From assembly GCA_020002185.1 (NCBI GenBank), contig CM034538.1, positions 68,329,183 to 68,393,182 on the forward strand: a stretch of DNA of 64,000 nt, read 5' to 3'. The position numbers and the translations under genes were made by a program. This document shows positions 25,436-35,744 of this stretch, piece by piece. Each line of letters starts with the position of its first letter. Position 1 is the stretch's first letter. The notes under the pieces were generated by a model, which was not told the DNA's origin, did no database searches, and saw only the letters and a program-made list of their open reading frames with translations. The stretch is from Paraescarpia echinospica. Lineage: Eukaryota; Annelida; Polychaeta; Sabellida; Siboglinidae.

Positions 25436-27060
25436 ACAAGATTTAACAAGATTGCCATCCAGAAAATTAACTCTAGATGGCAGGTGGACAAGGAAGCCTT
25501 TTGGCTTATCGAGAGTCCAGTACTTTTTATCTACGTGTATCCCGCCCTTTTAAGGTATGTGTCGATTTTATTTTTAAACATATTCACACTACTAGCACCA
25601 ACACAATCAGCAGATAATCTCTTCCATTCATTTACAGTCCTTTGTGAGAATGAAAACTTTCTTATATCTAATCTACACTGCTCCTTTGCTAATGTAACTT
25701 CATGTCCTCTAGTCCTTCTATCTTTCTTAACTGAAAAAAAATATTTCTATCAATATTTTCATAACCATTCAATATTTTAAACACTTTTATCTGATCTCTC
25801 AATCTCCTGATCTCTAGTGTTGTTAAACTACATTTTTTAGGCGCATTTCGTAATAATCCCTCAGTTTTTGTATAATTTCAGTTTCTCTCCTCTGTACTCT
25901 TTCTAGCATATCTATGTCCTTCTTGCGATATGGCCTCCACACTTGAATGCAGTATTCTAAATGAGGCCTAACTATTGTTTTGTAAAGCGGTATTATTAGC
26001 TCTTTTTCCTTATACGTTATGTTTCGCCTAATTAATCCATGGATTTTATTTCCCTGTGAAGCTGCAATTCCGCACTGCTCTGAAACCTTCTTACCAGCAC
26101 TAATGGTTAACCCTAAGTCATTTTCTTTTACAGTAGTACTTAGTACAGTACCCCCCCATTGTATATTCTACATCTTCATTCCCATGTCCTGTTGTCCAAA
26201 AATTGAACAACATTTGCAATTTTTTAGACCATTTTATCACCCTGTCAAAACTGATTTCAAGTTTGAAGTCTCCCCTCAACTACTACCCATTGTCTTCTGT
26301 CAATTAGCCATTTTTCTATCCAGTTAATTAAACCATTTCCTATGCCATGGGCCTTTAGTTTAAGCAGTAATCTTTTATGTGGCATTTTGTCAAAAGCTTT
26401 CTGAAAATCTAAGTAGATGATATCTACTGGTGATCCCTCATCTACCCACTCAGTGATGTCTTCCAAAAAACATATTTGTTAAGCATGACCTTGCATTTAG
26501 AAACCCATGATGCGATGGGTTTAACACGTTTAACAAGAATATCCACCATGTGATCTTTAATTACTCTTTCTAATAATTTGCAAATCACTGATGTTAAGCT
26601 CACTGGTCTGTAGTTCTCTGACTTGTTTCTGTAACCTTTTTTAAATAACGGTATAATATTTGCTTCTTTCCATTCTAAAGGAACCATTCTCCAAGTTGGA
26701 AACTGTTGCAAGTGGTACACTAATTTGTTCTGCAGTTTTGAATTGAAGTTTGGACAGAATCCCATCCACTCCAGGTGATTTATTATCCTTCATAGCCCTT
26801 ATTTTCTTAGCTATCATTTCCGGGGTTACAATTAACTATCCTAAATAGTCTGATTTCGCCCCCTTGAACTTAGCCTCTGGTACTGGCAGTGAACTAATAT
26901 CTTCCCTGGTAAACACAGAACTAAAATACTCATTCAGGTCTTCAGCCATTAAGAATCCCTCTGATATTATATTTCCAGACTATCTTCTAGAGGACCGACC
27001 TTATCCTGACCTTTCTGTTTAAAATATCTATAATGACACGCTTAACTAATACATTGTTTG
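25436..27060 (-). mobile_element. CR1-like LINE relic, catalytic core deleted
   Basis: On the minus strand the reverse-transcriptase ORF can be followed from about 27050 down: 'SPGVDGI'-like linker, VPLEWKEANIIPLFKKG, ENYRPVSLTSVICKLLER, then PVDIIYLDFQKAFDKMPH (near 26410) and INWIEKWLIDRRQWVVVEG. It then jumps to the thumb region (DLG-like strand, then IPLYKTIVRPHLEYCIQVW near 25965) and the tail. The segment that should hold the (Y/F)ADD active site is missing at about 26230-26260. Several frameshifts and stops are present. The 3' end carries an inverted repeat (25454-25481) and AATCTTGTTAA-type repeats, as expected for CR1. The element is dead and 5'-truncated. Confidence 0.88.
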
Positions 27061-27619
27061 GTTTGGGTGAATTTGTCACACAAACTATACTATCTCGTCA
27101 TGGATCCTGTCAAAATTCACAAAGGTGGTCCAGCTCTGTGTCACTATGACATAGTGCTATGTACACATTTTCACAAGTACACGATGTACTGATCAAAGTC
27201 AGAGGTTTTAGCAAAAGTATGCACTCTTTTGTTAACTGATTGTGCATACAAATCTGAACCTTAATGATATTTCTTCGGGCAACATCAAACAATGAAAACT
27301 GTTAACACAATATTTCTTTTCATTGTCATGTTGAATGTACATGACACTACATAATGTAACTCAGGAATGTCACTAAGTTTTTAATTAATGAAATATATAA
27401 GTTTTTGTATTAAAGAAATGTTCCTATAAGCATTAAATCTAAACTAAATATAGATTATACCAACTAAATTTGTACATACAAGTTCAATGATGCATGTAAG
27501 TGAAGAGACTGGAGCTATTTCAAAACACATCATTCCACGAGACACTTCATACAAGCCAGGACATTAACACACTAACAAAGTAATTTGTGTTATTTATGGG
27601 TTAAATATATCTAGTCATT

Positions 27620-27651
<32 letters not shown>

Positions 27652-27991
27652 TGTAGCATTTCACAGTACACACTACGAGTCATTCATAAGTGACATACCC
27701 TGCCCAAATGAGGTAGTGAACTTAGGAGGGCCATGACCCTCCTTCAAATTTTTTCTTTCATTTTTCATGTATACATAACTTGTTGTCATGAAAAACTAAA
27801 GGGTGAATAAGTATGGAATCCATTTCCAAGATCCTAGATGCACCACAGAGTGCAAGTTTTATGTTTGCCACTGTCGATATTGATAGCAATACTAACTATA
27901 CACCGACAGTTCAGTGTACTAGTAATGATAACTATCGATTGTTAAATTTACTACCCCTAGTACTCCATCATCATGTTAATTATCATGATGC
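27061..27991. other. Non-coding stretch with (TA)n
   Basis: (TA)n lies at 27620-27650. A 77-codon frame at 27813-28046 runs into the minisatellite and has no recognisable domain. This region is probably intronic for the bHLH gene. Confidence 0.5.
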
Positions 27992-28598
27992 ATCAATAGG
28001 TGAACGTATTGTTACACCTCTAGTAACTACACAAATCAATAGGTGAACATATTGTTATGCCTCTAGTAACTACACAAATCAATAGGTGAACGTATTGTTA
28101 CACCTCTAGTAACTACACAAATCAATAGGTGAACGTATTGTTACACCTCTAGTAACTACACAAATCAATAGGTGAACATATTGTTACACCTCTAGTAACT
28201 ACACAAATCAATAGGTGAATGTATTGTTACACCTCTAGTAACTACACAAATCAATAGGTGAACATATTGTTACACCTCTAGTAACTATACAAATCAATAG
28301 GTGAACATATTGTTACACCTCTAGTAACTATACAAATCAACAGGTGAACGTATTGTTATACCTCTAGTAACTACACAAATCAATAGGTGAACGTATTGTT
28401 TCAACTCTAGTAACTACACAAATCAATAGGTGAATGTATTGTTACAGCTCTAGTAACTACACAAATCAATAGGTGAATGTATTGTTACAACTCTAGTAAC
28501 TACACAAATCAACAGGTGAACGTATTGTTACACCTCTATTAACTACACAAATCAATAGGTGAACATATTGTTACACCTCTACTAATTACACAAATCAA
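27992..28598. repeat. Minisatellite, 43-bp unit, about 14 copies
   Basis: Units 'atcaataggtgaacgtattg' + 'ttacacctctagtaactaca' + 'caa' run up to 28598, which is 15 bp short of the first base (G, 28613) of the splice donor of the bHLH exon. On the minus strand the array is therefore transcribed as the very start of the downstream intron. Variation is modest (aacGta, aacAta or aaTGta). Confidence 0.95.
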
Positions 28599-28607
28599 GA
28601 ACAAATA

Positions 28608-28613
28608 ACTTAC
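28608..28613 (-). promoter_or_regulatory. Splice donor (GTAAGT)
   Basis: This is a perfect consensus 5' splice site on the minus strand, in phase 1 after ...GCC ATC AAA A. The tandem array begins almost immediately downstream. Confidence 0.85.
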
Positions 28614-28852
28614 TTTTGATGGCTTTGTTGGGCACTGACCCTGCGATAGACCAGGGTGGGTCACCGTGACAGCAGAAGTCTCGTAGCTTCAGGTAGCTGA
28701 TGCTGAGGCGGATGATGGATGCCTTGTCCAGTTGACTGGTGATGGCGGGCGGCAGAGGCAACATCTTAGCTAGTTCATAGAACTCATAGTTCTCTTTGCC
28801 CCGTCTTGAGCGTGCGGCATCACGTGACTTCTCCTTGCGAAGCTCCAAGATG
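28614..28852 (-). CDS. trh: bHLH exon of a trachealess/NPAS1/NPAS3-type gene (partial)
   Basis: This 239-bp internal exon has 79 full codons with one split base at each end. It encodes the bHLH domain of a class I bHLH-PAS transcription factor. The basic region [16 protein letters not shown] is at residues 5-20. Helix 1 [14 protein letters not shown], the loop PAITSQLDK and helix 2 [16 protein letters not shown] follow, then the post-helix HGDPPW. This order and these residues are diagnostic of the trachealess/NPAS3 group. The LELRKEK start and 'RDF..HGDPPW' look closer to insect trachealess than to vertebrate NPAS1/3. Known family members pair with ARNT/tango in the nucleus and control tubular-organ or neural development. 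The usual LPAAITSQ is LPPAITSQ here, and LTISYLK is LSISYLK. The acceptor (tttccag, AG at 28853-28854) and the GTAAGT donor agree with the frame. PAS exons are not seen in the window. No symbol is certain; trh/NPAS3 is the best label. Confidence 0.93.
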
Positions 28853-28868
28853 CTGGAAATACACAGGG
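28853..28868 (-). promoter_or_regulatory. Splice acceptor of the bHLH exon
   Basis: On the minus strand the sequence reads 'ctgtgtatttccag', then C|ATC TTG GAG. The AG lies at 28854-28853. The exon begins in phase 2, with one base completing the split codon, so the peptide effectively starts ILELRKEK. Confidence 0.75.
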
Positions 28869-29080
28869 TGTCATTACGGGGGACAGGTTTATTATGGTGT
28901 TGGTACTGCAACAGTACTGCAGTACTATGCTGTGATGGTGTTGCTATAGTGCTGCGATTTGTATTGCGACTGTATTGTGATAGTAGTCAAATCTCGCTGT
29001 ACGGTCACCTCAGTAATAATAAAGCCAGCTCCCAATTAGGGCCAAACTGGCTGACCTTAATGGTAAGGTTCTTCTTCATT

Positions 29081-29296
29081 GTGATATTATTACAATATAA
29101 TTGTGATAGTATTACAATATAATTGTGATAGCATTACAATATAATTGTGATAGTAAACACTCCAATACTACCACAGGTGATAGTGTTACGATATAATTGT
29201 GATAGTAAAAATTACAATACTACCACATGTGATAGTATTACAATATAATTGTGATAGTAAATATTGCAATACTACCACAGGTGATAGTATTACAAG
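29081..29296. repeat. Two-level AT-rich minisatellite, 22-bp subunit
   Basis: 'gtgatagtattacaatataa' + 'tt' subunits are interspersed with 'aatactaccacaggt', giving a composite period of about 63 bp on the right side. The array lies about 230 bp upstream (in gene sense) of the bHLH exon acceptor and abuts the 61-bp array. Confidence 0.85.
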
Positions 29297-30788
29297 ACGT
29301 CACCAGTACAGGTCAAGAGGAACAATTAGCACAGTGACACGGGACAACCTAATATAGACGTCACCAGTACAGGTCAAGAGGAACAATTACCACAGTGACA
29401 CAGGACAACCTAATAAAGACGTCACCAGTACAGGATCATGAGGAACAATTAGCATAGTGACACAGGACAACCTAATAAAGACGTCACCAGTACAGGATCA
29501 AGAGGAACAATTAGCACAGTGACACAGGACAACCTAATAAAGACGTCACCAGTACAGGTCAAGAGGAACAATTAGCACAGTGACACAGGACAACCTAATA
29601 AAGACGTCACCAGTACAGGTCAAGAGGAACAATTAGCACAGTGACACAGGACAACCTAATAAAGACGTCACCAGTACAGGATCAAGAGGAACAATTAGCA
29701 CAGTGACACAGGACAACCCAATAAAGACGTCACCAGTACAGGTCAAGAGGAACAATTAGCACAGTGACACAGGACAACCTAATAAAGACGTCACCAGTAC
29801 AGGATCAAGAGGAACAATTAGCACAGTGACACAGGACAACCCAATAAAGACGTCACCAGTACAGGTCAAGAGGAACAATTAGCACAGTGACACAGGACAA
29901 CCTAATAAAGACGTCACCAGTACAGGATCAAGAGGAACAATTAGCACAGTGACACAGGACAACCTAATAAAGACGTCACCAGTACAGGTCAAGAGGAACA
30001 ATTAGCACAGTGACACAGGACAACCTAATAAAGACGTCACCAGTACAGGATCAAGAGGAACAATTAGCAGTGACACAGGACAACCCAATAAAGACGTCAC
30101 CAGTACAGGTCAAGAGGAACAATTAGCACAGTGACACAGGACAACCTAATAAAGACGTCACCAGTACAGGATCAAGAGGAACAATTAGCACAGTGACACA
30201 GGACAACCTAATAAAGACGTCACCAGTACAGGTCAAGAGGAACAATTAGCACAGTGACACAGGACAACCTAATAAAGACGTCACCAGTACAGGATCAAGA
30301 GGAACAATTAGCACAGTGACACAGGACAACCTAATAAAGACGTCACCAGTACAGGATCAAGAGGAACAATTAGCACAGTGACACAGGACAACCCAATAAA
30401 GACGTCACCAGTACAGGTCAAGAGGAACAATTAGCACAGTGACACAGGACAACCTAATAAAGACGTCACCAGTACAGGATCAAGAGGAACAATTAGCACA
30501 GTGACACAGGACAACCTAATAAAGACGTCACCAGTACAGGATCAAGAGGAACAATTAGCACAGTGACACAGGACAACCTAATAAAGACGTCACCAGTACA
30601 GGATCAAGAGGAACAATTAGCACAGTGACACAGGACAACCTAATAAAAACGTCACCAGTACAGGTCAAGAGGAACAATTAGCACAGTGACACGGGACAAC
30701 CTAATAAAGATGTCACCAGTACAGGATCAAGAGGAACAATTAGCACAGTGACACAGGACAACCTAATAAAGACGTCACCAGTACAGGG
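29295..30788. repeat. Minisatellite, 61/62-bp unit, about 24 copies
   Basis: The unit begins 'agacgtcaccagtacagg' and ends 'acaggacaacctaataa'. Two length classes differ by one base ('aggTCAAG' 61 bp, 'aggATCAAG' 62 bp) and alternate in partial higher-order patterns. Each unit carries GACGTCAC, most of a CRE/ATF site. The array lies in the presumed upstream intron of the bHLH gene. Confidence 0.95.
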
Positions 30789-32434
30789 AGTCACAGACAC
30801 ATGGCCCGCCCAGATCAACAGTCTAATCAGATCTGTCCCAGTCACATGTCTCATGCATGTGCTGAACGCTGCCTGACATGCATGTTCGCCCTGATCATGC
30901 AAGCATGCACACAGAGCGTGCTGGCATGCCGGCGAAGGTGATAACATGATTAGTGTCTATTGTGAAATCTTTGATGCAGACAGCACGGTGGAGATCAATA
31001 GACTGGTGTAAGCATCTGCCGGCCTAGATAGTCACACCACCACGCTCAATGAGGACATATCTGTTGCTGTCACAGTATATGGCAGAAACAAAATGTACAA
31101 CTGGCAGGCCTTCTATATTATAATTTTACAAACATTTTGTTGCATAAAAATCATTAGAAACCCGAGCTGAGAACCACTTTACAATGAAAGGGGTAAGCAG
31201 AATTAAAACTGTTGACAACTGGGTACGCCAATGTGCAACTGTTTGAACCAAATGTTTTCACATGACGGAAGTAACTGATTTTTTTACTATGAATCTGCAT
31301 GAGAAATACCACTATTTCTATCAGATGATAAGACAGAACATCTTGATTTAACAATCTGCAATCCAATACAAAAACTCCAGTGGCAAGTGGACAGGGAAGT
31401 CGTATTGACTTATCAAGAGTCCATCAATATTTCTCATTTATGAGTACCAGTAATTAACCTGCCATTCTGAGATAGTTGTCAATTCTGTACAAAGCATGGG
31501 GTACAAAGTCGTACATAGCTATAATACAGTGTTTGGGAATGGTTAGGGACTGTTCTAACATGTAAACCTTGTTGCCCAAAATATCTACTGGTCACCCCCA
31601 AACAAAGATGGACATATTAGGTATTAGCCACATGCATGTAGCGAGATCTCTCTCTTGTCGTAGTAACTACAGAGTCGATCCTTGCTTTATATACTTCTAA
31701 CGGTCAAGTGTTTTATACACTTCCTTTGAGTACTGCCTGGTACACACACATTCTTAATTTACTGCTCAACGACAAAATGTTTCAAGACGGTGAACTATTG
31801 ACTTAAGAAATAAATTGTGATTTACAAAACAACGCTACACAAATGTTCTTAAATTAATGTTACTGTAATTGCCTGGTTGGTTGGGTTAAAAATAAAAACT
31901 CTTTAGCGCAGGTGCATAATGTAAATGGACAATGGGGCTGTGTTGCCAAATTCACACGGTTTTTCAAAAGCACTCAACTACTGACACAGGTCACTGCACA
32001 GACAAATAAATAGCTAAAAAGGTTTGATTTCTTTCCCTCATGTCAATTATACATGTCGGTTTTCTTGATTTATAGTGTCCAAATTGGTTTGAAAGTTCTC
32101 AGCCACATGTCATTCTATTCATCTATTTATATATTCAGTTATAAAAGACTGCCTGTTTGGTTTACTAACAGATCACACCCTTACTCATTTGGTTTTTGTG
32201 GAAGCAAGATTTGTACATCATAACAGTCACTTAGTTATATTTATATTGCTCACAGTCTGTTTTTGTGACAACACAACATAGTGACTTCAATATAGACCTA
32301 TTTTAAGTGATGACCGACAACTTGGCCTTTATACCGGCAGTTATTATCCATAACAGAACAACATATTATATTCTTATCAGAGTTATTCTCTTGCTTACAG
32401 AAATAGTTTTAGGGCATAATACTAAGTACTGTAC
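30789..32434. other. Non-coding stretch with an old CR1 tail
   Basis: 30800-30960 has short inverted motifs based on GCATGC. 31364-31480 is the CR1 tail listed separately. The rest is AT-rich without recognisable genes. Confidence 0.45.
31364..31480 (-). mobile_element. Highly diverged CR1-like 3' end
   Basis: The order 'gcaatcca', 'ctccagtggcaagtggacag', 'ggaagtc', 'gacttatcaagagtcca' matches the first 120 bp of the CR1 tail at 25452-25570 with about one change in five. The protein-coding part cannot be followed. Confidence 0.6.
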
Positions 32435-32544
32435 CATATACTCATAACAACATATACTCATAACATATACTCATAACAACATATACTCATAACAACATAT
32501 ACTCATAACAACATATACTCATAACAACATATACTCATAACAAC
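32435..32544. repeat. Short tandem array, 16-bp unit, about 7 copies
   Basis: 'catatactcataacaa' repeats every 16 bp, with one shortened copy. Confidence 0.9.
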
Positions 32545-32879
32545 ATTTGTTGAACATGCCCAAATTAGAATTAATAATACAGTTCAATGTAATCTGTTAA
32601 TATTATTTTGTATTTAATAGTGTAAATTTGACATAAATATGGTGCTCATTCATACTTTAATTTAAATGTCTTGAAAAGTTCCTGTAAAATTCTGTTCTAT
32701 GCATTGTTTGTAATATGAAATTAACATTGTTCTAGTGACCATTTCTATACAATAAACATGGAGCAATACTTCAGAAAAATAATAAAATAAACATTATCTG
32801 GTAGTGGTCATATGTCACCGTCTTTATAAAAAAAATATTTTTAAATGTTTAGAAAGAAACCATACTGCAGCAAATTTGT

Positions 32880-33860
32880 GTTTATATAAAGGAAAAATAG
32901 AATATGGGTAAATGTTGGCCCCCTTAAAGACACCTTTAACAAACATCTACTTTTAATATCTTGAAGGGTCTTAAAAACAAAAATGTTACATATTGCTTAA
33001 AATTGCTTGTAAAGGTAATATTTATAAAACTGTCCTATAAAGTTCATAAACAAGAATGAATCTGTTGTGAATAATTTTTGTCATGAAATATAAACAAATA
33101 AAATTGTTTTGCAGTTCTGTTGTCTCTACAAGTATCAGCTAGACTCACATTAACCATCAGCCATTTACTGGTAGACAATGACTAAAGTATATTAAATTTA
33201 ACTAAACAAAATTTAAGCCCTTTTTTTCCAATTTGGCTGTGAAAACGAAAAACAATTACTTGGGCAATTGGATAGAAATAAATATGTTAGTTAAAGCTCA
33301 GAATTAAGGAGGAAATAGAAAATAAATAAACACAGAGCCTTCAAATAAAATCATGAAACATCCTTAAAGATAACATGTAAAGGGAAAGTCAAAAATGGAA
33401 TAGGTAAATGCTGACCCTTCATAAGCATCTTGATCAAACTCTACTTTTTATGATAAAGGTTCCTAAAAAATAAAATAACATATTAAAAGGTAAAATAGAA
33501 AATAGATAAATGCTGACCCTTCAAAGGCAATTTGAGCTATATTTTTAAATAAAAAAGTTGCTAAAAATAACATTGTAAAGGTAAGATAGAAAGTAGGTGA
33601 AAGCTAACCATTCAACGGCAAATTGAGCATATATCTAATTTTAAAAATTCAAAGTTCCTAACAATAACAAAAGAATATTTAAAGATAAAATAGAAAGTAG
33701 ACAAATGCTTATCATTTGAAGGCACAGATTGAGCAAACATCTAATTTTAAAATCTTCAAAGTTCCTAAAGATAAAACAAAAGAATATTTAAAGAAAAAAT
33801 AGAAGGTAAATAAATGCTGACCCTTCGAAGGCACCTTGTGCAAACATCTGGCCAGCAGGA
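32880..33860. repeat. Degenerate tandem repeat, about 110-bp unit
   Basis: Recurring blocks of 'aaatagaa-gta-ataaatg', 'ctgacccttc-aaggca', 'ttgagcaaacatcta' and 'aaagttcctaaa' occur near 32890, 33385, 33490, 33590, 33690 and 33800. Divergence is high, so this is an old array. Confidence 0.6.
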
Positions 33861-35404
33861 ATGGCCTGCTGGATGTGTCCACTTGCCAAGTCAACATGAC
33901 ACAGTGACATTGTCATCGCTGCATTCATCTCAGAGTCACTAGTGTCGGTGGTGCCAAATGGCAAGTGGTGCTGCGGTGCAGCGGTGCGGCGGTGCAGTCC
34001 GGCGGTGCAATGCGGGGCCAGCAGCAAACTGTGTGTCGAAGTGACTTGGTCAAAACAGATCATCTCCCAACGTTAGGACAGCCGAATCGCAGTGTTGCAG
34101 TTGCCGTCACTCCAAAGTGGTGACGTTGACGCCAGCGACGTGTCATCCGCGACGATGCTGATGAAGCAGTGACAACCCCATCCGTGTTCAGCCTCTCACG
34201 CCTTCTCGCCGACTCGGCCAGCCAACCGGTAGCCACCTCCACTAATCTCATCTCAGCACGTATCAATCTGACGGCGGCGGGTGGCAACTCCACGGAGATG
34301 CCTGCAGTGTTCTTTCATTGGCCGTCAATGCGTGCAGCGTGCATCACATGCATGCCTCCACGCATGCAAACGCGTGTTCACCATTTTCACTGCCACATGC
34401 GCCGGTGGTTAGGAAGCTCAGGCCCGTTCTGGTACCACAGTACGGCTGCACCAGCTGTCACTCCAGCTGAGATTGCTGATGTAAATAAGAGACAACCGTC
34501 AGTATATATCACATGGTTTCTTTGCCGTCATTTCACTCACAGCTCAACAGCGATGTTTCTCTGTAGAGAGAAGCAGAGTTGTCTTTCTGGTGTCACTCCG
34601 CAACCTGTATTAGTATTAAAGTCATCCTTCTGTGTGATTTTTAGCAAGCGTTGACGTACTATTCAATGACATCAGTTACCCTGCATTGCTGCTGTATGCA
34701 GTGCTACAAAGTGGTACTGTCACATGTGGTGCTGCCCCAGTCTGACTGCGTTCGTGTGCATGCCTCAAAGAACTTCACCCCGAACGTCAAGCAAGGCACG
34801 CGGCATAATGCAACGCTACCATAACACGGCTAACATAATACGCACACACCTCTTTGAAAGCCACCTCACACTGCTCTGAAAAGCAGCGGCAAAAACGAGT
34901 GAACAGCGCCATTGTCACGCACAAAACACATTTCACTTTGGTGTTACCTCCGTGATTTACATATGTCTACTGTGACTGCCGTCTAGCGCTGGTTCCAGAC
35001 GCACTCAGGTGAAACATTACACCCCAGTCAACCTGAATAACTGTGCACATCTGGGTGCGATAATGGGCTTGTAATGAGGGTTAATAGTGGATAGCAGAGG
35101 AAACAGTAGGGGAAATTACTGCTGGAAAGACAATGGTTGTTAAATGTATACCACTGTTGTCTATTCCATAGGGGAAATGCAAGCAAAAAGAAAGTGATAA
35201 ATTAAACAGAAATATCTTGTCTGACAAAATATAAATTAAATGCCAGGTAAAACTTCAATTTTAATGAATCAAGGAAAGACTCAATTTCACATTAGATTTA
35301 GAGCTTGTTTGTGAACACAATAAAACTTACACGGCCATATTAGTGGACAAATAACGAATTAGCTCATGAGTAATATTCACTCTCTATGTGCGATAAATAT
35401 TAAA
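33861..35404. other. CpG-richer non-coding segment
   Basis: 33950-34420 is clearly richer in GC and CpG than its surroundings and contains small GCGGTGCAG-type repeats near 33970-34010. Open frames on both strands (for example 161 codons at 34169-34654) show no recognised domain. It could be regulatory or an unmethylated island; there is no exon I would defend. Confidence 0.35.
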
Positions 35405-35744
35405 AGTAAGTTCTTATATAGCACAGTATCCAGTCCTCAGGACTGTTAAAAACGCTTTACACTTTACTCCCTGGTAGACCTGTTCAATCGAACACCATCT
35501 CGACTTCTCTGGGAAGCATTCAGTTACGCTGCAATTAATGCGCGAAGACTATTCGTACACAAATAACCACCACTGTCTATAGCCAGGTACTAGCCAGGTA
35601 CTCATTCATACAGCTGAGTGAACTGACGCAATGTAGAGTAAACGAACTTGCCCAAGGTTCAACACCACCGCACAGTATTCGAACCCGCGTTCTCTCAGTC
35701 GAGAGTCCGGAGCGCTTACCGATCTGCTCCGCTTCTCCGCTCCA
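35405..35744 (-). mobile_element. tRNA-derived SINE with LINE-like 3' tail
   Basis: On the minus strand a tRNA-like head has an A-box-like AGATCGGTAAGCG and a perfect B-box GGTTCGAATAC. It is followed by a body starting 'ccttgggcaagttcgttta' and including 'cagctgtatgaatgagtacc'. The tail has AGTCCT-AGGACT and ends 'gctatataagaac'. That tail resembles the end of the L2-like LINE at 62862 ('gctatataagaaa'), which suggests the SINE borrows this LINE's machinery. Confidence 0.8.

Noticed and set aside
34169..34654. 161-codon plus-strand frame in the CpG-rich segment
   Set aside because: Overlapping frames are open on the other strand as well, which fits GC-rich composition rather than coding.
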